Assembly: GCF_015319165.1 (NCBI RefSeq)
Contig: NZ_JADIVZ010000003.1
Location: 375,434-439,433, forward strand
Reading direction: 5' to 3'
DNA from: Nocardioides acrostichi
Lineage (GTDB): Bacteria; Actinomycetota; Actinomycetes; Propionibacteriales; Nocardioidaceae
Length of the DNA: 64,000 nucleotides
The notes below the pieces were generated by a model. The model searched no databases. It saw only the letters and a program-made list of their open reading frames with translations, and was not told the origin of the DNA. The translations under genes and the position numbers were made by a program. Below are positions 59,315-64,000 of the stretch, in pieces (position 1 is the first letter of the stretch; the number at the start of each line of letters is the position of its first letter).

Positions 59315-60241
59315 GTGAGCCAGCGACGCGACGTCTCGATCCCCAGCCACGGCGAGCAGCTCGGTGCGTGGCACTATCCGGCGACCAGCGCCACCTGGAC
59401 CACCGACGCGGGGCGGCCGTGTGTCGTCATGGCCCACGGCTTCGCCTGCACCCGCGACTCCGGGCTCGCACCGTACGCCGAGGCCTACGCCGCCGCGGGC
59501 GCCGACGTGCTCGTCTTCGACTACCGAGGGTTCGCCGACTCCACGGGCACGCCCCGCCAGATGGTCGATCATCGCCGCCACCGCGAGGACTACCACGCGG
59601 CCCTCGCCTACGCCCGTGCGCTGTCGGGCGTCGACCCCGAGCGCCTCGTGGTGTGGGGCAGCTCGTACTCCGGTGGTCACGTGCTGCCGGTCGCCGCGCA
59701 GGACGGCCGGTTGGCCGGTGTGATGAGCCAGGGGGCCGCGATGGACGGTCTGGCCGCGGTCCTGCTGATCCGCGAGTACGCGGGCCTGCGCGGCCTCGCC
59801 CGCGTGAGTCTCGCGGGCACCCGCGGCCTGCTGGGCCGGGTCGCACGCCGTCGCATCACGATGCCGGTCTTCGGCCCGCCGGGCACCGTGGCCGCGATGA
59901 CGTCGGCCGACAGCGAGTCCGGCTACTCCTCCATCGCGGGCCCGAGCTTCCGCAACGAGCTCGACGCCGCCGGAGTGCCCCTGATCCCGCTCAACCGGCC
60001 GGTGCGGTTCGCCGCGCGGGTGCAGGCGCCGATGCTGCTCGTGATCGCGGAGGACGACTCCGTGGCGCCGGTCGCCTCGGTCGAGGAGGTGGCGGCCCGG
60101 GCCACCCGTGCGGGTACGCGGGTCGTGGTGCACCGTGAGACGGCGGGACACTTCGACATCTACCGCGGCGAGCCCTTCCAGCGGTGCCTGGCCGCGCAGC
60201 TGGCGTTCCTCGCCGAAGTGGTGGGGGAGCAGTCCGGCTGA
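59315..60241 (+). CDS. Alpha/beta-hydrolase (dienelactone/acyl-peptidase-like)
   Basis: 308 residues. Oxyanion region MAHGFACTRDSGL (about 36), nucleophile elbow WGSSYSGGH (Ser about 115), Asp in VIAEDDSVAPVASVEE (about 248) and His in ETAGHFDIYRGEPF (about 279). GTG 59315 is fixed by the shared promoter. Divergent from the SDR gene and probably co-regulated with it. Its 3' end holds the promoter of the leuS leader. Confidence 0.87.
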   Translation: MSQRRDVSIPSHGEQLGAWHYPATSATWTTDAGRPCVVMAHGFACTRDSGLAPYAEAYAAAGADVLVFDYRGFADSTGTPRQMVDHRRHREDYHAALAYARALSGVDPERLVVWGSSYSGGHVLPVAAQDGRLAGVMSQGAAMDGLAAVLLIREYAGLRGLARVSLAGTRGLLGRVARRRITMPVFGPPGTVAAMTSADSESGYSSIAGPSFRNELDAAGVPLIPLNRPVRFAARVQAPMLLVIAEDDSVAPVASVEEVAARATRAGTRVVVHRETAGHFDIYRGEPFQRCLAAQLAFLAEVVGEQSG

Positions 60242-60246
60242 GGCGC

Positions 60247-60252
60247 TACCAT
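60247..60252 (+). promoter_or_regulatory. -10 box of the leuS leader transcript
   Basis: TACCAT, 6 nt before the leader peptide ATG at 60259, so that the transcript would start at the ATG itself. It begins 6 nt past the hydrolase stop. Confidence 0.6.
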
Positions 60253-60258
60253 GGCGGC

Positions 60259-60285
60259 ATGCGCCGGAGCCTGCTCCTTACCTAG
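60259..60285 (+). CDS. leuL: Leucine leader peptide upstream of leuS
   Basis: Eight codons, Met-Arg-Arg-Ser-Leu-Leu-Leu-Thr-stop, with three consecutive leucine codons (CTG CTC CTT). The position directly after a leaderless -10 box, followed by an 11-bp hairpin and a terminator before leucyl-tRNA synthetase, is the classic layout of a ribosome-mediated attenuator sensing charged tRNA-Leu. Too short to be found by length-based gene calling. Confidence 0.75.
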   Translation: MRRSLLLT

Positions 60286-60342
60286 CCGCGTCGACACGCA
60301 CAGCATCGACGCGGCTGCCCCTCGTGCCCGAGGGGTTTTTTT
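60284..60342 (+). terminator. leuS attenuator: 11-bp hairpin and intrinsic terminator
   Basis: First stem: AGCCGCGTCGA (60284-60294) with TCGACGCGGCT (60306-60316), perfect. Terminator: CCCCTCG (60318-60324) with CGAGGGG (60329-60335), loop of four, then seven T (60336-60342), the longest T-run after a hairpin in the window. It ends 48 nt before the leuS ATG and would block leuS unless regulated. An alternative antiterminator pairing is not obvious by eye. Confidence 0.8.
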
Positions 60343-60390
60343 GTGCCCTCACCACAGCAGGCCGGATCGACACATGAGAGAGACGAGCAG

Positions 60391-62901
<2,511 letters not shown>

Positions 62902-62908
62902 GCCGGTC

Positions 62909-63760
62909 ATGAGCATCGTGGTGGTCACCGACTCGACCGCCAGCCTGCCCGCAGACGTCGCGCGGCACGCTGGCGTCGAGACCGTGCCGCTCCAGGTGGT
63001 CATCGGTGCCGAGGTGCTCGACGAGGGTGACGACGGCGCGACCCCGGAGCGCGTGGCGCTCGCGTTGAAGGAGTTCGTACCCGTCTCGACGTCGCGACCC
63101 TCGCCCGAGGCCATGCTGGAGACCTACGAACGGCTGGTCGCCGGTGGAGCCACCGGCATCGTGTCGGTGCACCTCTCCGCGGAGATGAGCGGCACTTACG
63201 AGTCCGCCCAGCTGGCCGCGGCGAAGGCGTCCGTACCCGTCGTCGCGGTCGACAGCCGTCAGGTGGGCATCGGCACGGGCTTCGCGGCCCTCGCCGCCGC
63301 GTCGGCCGCGCGCGGTGGTGCGTCGCTCGGGGACGCCGCCGAGGTCGCGCGGGAGCGCGCCTTGGCCACGCGCTCGTTCTTCTACGTCGACACCCTGGAG
63401 TACCTGCGCCGGGGCGGTCGGGTGGGTGCTGCGGCCGCGCTGCTCGGCGGCGCACTCGCAGTGAAGCCGCTGCTCCAGATCGCCGACGGGCGTGTGGAGT
63501 CGCTCGAGCGCGTGCGCACCTCGGGCCGCGCGCTCGCCCGGCTGGCGGAGCTGGCCGCCGAGGCGGCGGGTGAGCGCCCGGTCGACATCGGCGTCGCGCA
63601 CCTCGCCAACCCCGACAAGGCTGCTGCCCTCGCCGACGACCTGGCCGATCGCCTGGTCGACCACCTCGACGGCCGCGAGGTCTGGTGCGGCGAGATCGGC
63701 GCCGTTCTCGGCGCCCACGTCGGCCCCGGCATGATCGCCGTCTGCGTGGCCCCCGCCTGA
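62909..63760 (+). CDS. DegV-family fatty-acid-binding protein
   Basis: 283 residues starting MSIVVVTDSTASLPADVA, the family hallmark. SVHLSAEMSGTYESAQLAA (about 88) binds the fatty-acid head group and DTLEYLRRGGRVGAAAALLG (about 152) is the second motif. Homologues present fatty acids to a fatty-acid kinase. It begins 7 nt after leuS and is probably in the same transcript. Confidence 0.93.
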   Translation: MSIVVVTDSTASLPADVARHAGVETVPLQVVIGAEVLDEGDDGATPERVALALKEFVPVSTSRPSPEAMLETYERLVAGGATGIVSVHLSAEMSGTYESAQLAAAKASVPVVAVDSRQVGIGTGFAALAAASAARGGASLGDAAEVARERALATRSFFYVDTLEYLRRGGRVGAAAALLGGALAVKPLLQIADGRVESLERVRTSGRALARLAELAAEAAGERPVDIGVAHLANPDKAAALADDLADRLVDHLDGREVWCGEIGAVLGAHVGPGMIAVCVAPA

Positions 63761-63765
63761 CCGTC

Positions 63766-63837
63766 CCGGTGGTTGAGCCGTGAGGAGCGCTAGCGACGAG
63801 CGTGTCCGCCGGTGGTTGAGCCGTGAGGAGCGCCAGC
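63766..63837. repeat. REP-like 29-bp repeat, two direct copies
   Basis: CCGGTGGTTGAGCCGTGAGG followed by AGCGCYAGC occurs at 63766-63794 and 63809-63837, differing by one base. The intervening CGACGAGCGTGTCCG is typical of the GGTTGAGGAGCGC...CGACGAGCG intergenic repeats of Nocardioides-like genomes. The second copy is cut off by the insertion-sequence remnant. Confidence 0.8.
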
Positions 63838-64000
63838 TGTTGAACCCGGGGACGTTGGGCACGTGCGTGATTGGTGACTTGCCTCGGTGTGCGGTGTGGC
63901 CTCGGTGGTGATTGTAGTGATGGAGCCAGGCTGGGTACGCCGCGACGCGAGCGGCTTCTGAGGTGTAGGTCTCGGCGTAGGCCCATTCCTCAAGCAGGGT
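63838..64000 (-). mobile_element. IS481-type transposase remnant (3' end), frameshifted
   Basis: Read inward from the window edge: TLLEEWAYAETYTSEAARVA, then YPAWLHHYNHHRGHTA, the C-terminus of an IS481-family DDE transposase. The next conserved block, GKSPITHVPNVPGFNS, is in a different frame, as if two bases were missing after GHTA (about 63885-63893). No stop follows. The sequence TGTTGAACCC at 63838, directly after a REP-like copy, probably marks the element's end. The rest lies outside the window. Confidence 0.75.

Overview
This 64 kb window is high-GC actinobacterial chromosome. Gene content, frequent GTG starts, many ATGA/GTGA start-stop overlaps and a large share of probably leaderless genes (TANNNT box 6-7 nt before the start codon) point to Nocardioidaceae or a close relative within Propionibacteriales. 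That placement is inference from gene content, not from a search. No prophage, integrase or CRISPR array was seen. Most of the window is core metabolism, with one transporter/ureide operon, scattered gene remnants and a broken insertion sequence at the right edge.

Layout. 1-2.1 kb: crotonyl-CoA carboxylase/reductase (cut by the window edge) and a GntR regulator. 2.2-6.5 kb: 5-oxoprolinase operon (NRAMP-like carrier, pxpA, pxpB, pxpC, YcsI-type hydro-lyase), then a 22-bp repeat array. 6.7-10.4 kb: ABC exporter with its own two-component system. 10.5-13.3 kb: methylmalonyl-CoA epimerase, thiolase and MeaB. 13.5-17.8 kb: small membrane/PH proteins, a thioredoxin-TPR protein, EI24, and a LysR/EamA divergent pair. 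17.8-18.6 kb: a decayed AbiEi/DUF559 gene. 18.7-36 kb: alpha-glucan block, with glgE-treS-pep2-glgB-nudix on the minus strand, a secreted M36 protease, glgP on the plus strand and glgX on the minus strand, punctuated by repeat arrays. 36-40.5 kb: enoyl-CoA hydratase, a LysR regulator, a small membrane protein and etfBA. 41-44.5 kb: proA, a small membrane protein, nadD, rsfS, a histidine phosphatase and tRNA-Ala(GGC). 44.8-50.8 kb: GntR plus a NrtA/SsuA-type ABC importer, a truncated deacetylase, a PuuE-type allantoinase and a hydantoin/allantoin racemase. 51-52.2 kb: two gene scars and an alpha/beta hydrolase. 52.3-54.5 kb: divergent zinc-sparing ribosomal protein cluster around a Zur box. 54.5-60.2 kb: monooxygenase, MarR-like regulator, acyltransferase, PhoX, and an SDR/hydrolase pair sharing one promoter. 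60.2-63.8 kb: leucine leader peptide with terminator, leuS and degV. 63.77 kb to end: REP-like repeats and an IS481-type transposase remnant.

How the genes fit together. ccr, thiolase, mce, meaB, enoyl-CoA hydratase and etfBA belong to acyl-CoA, propionate and ethylmalonyl-CoA metabolism. glgE, treS, pep2 and glgB make alpha-glucan from trehalose through maltose-1-phosphate, while glgP and glgX degrade it. The pxp genes recycle 5-oxoproline. The most notable regulatory sites are the leuS leader/terminator, a palindromic -10 box serving two leaderless genes in opposite directions, the Zur box, and operator palindromes placed over the ccr and etfB promoters.
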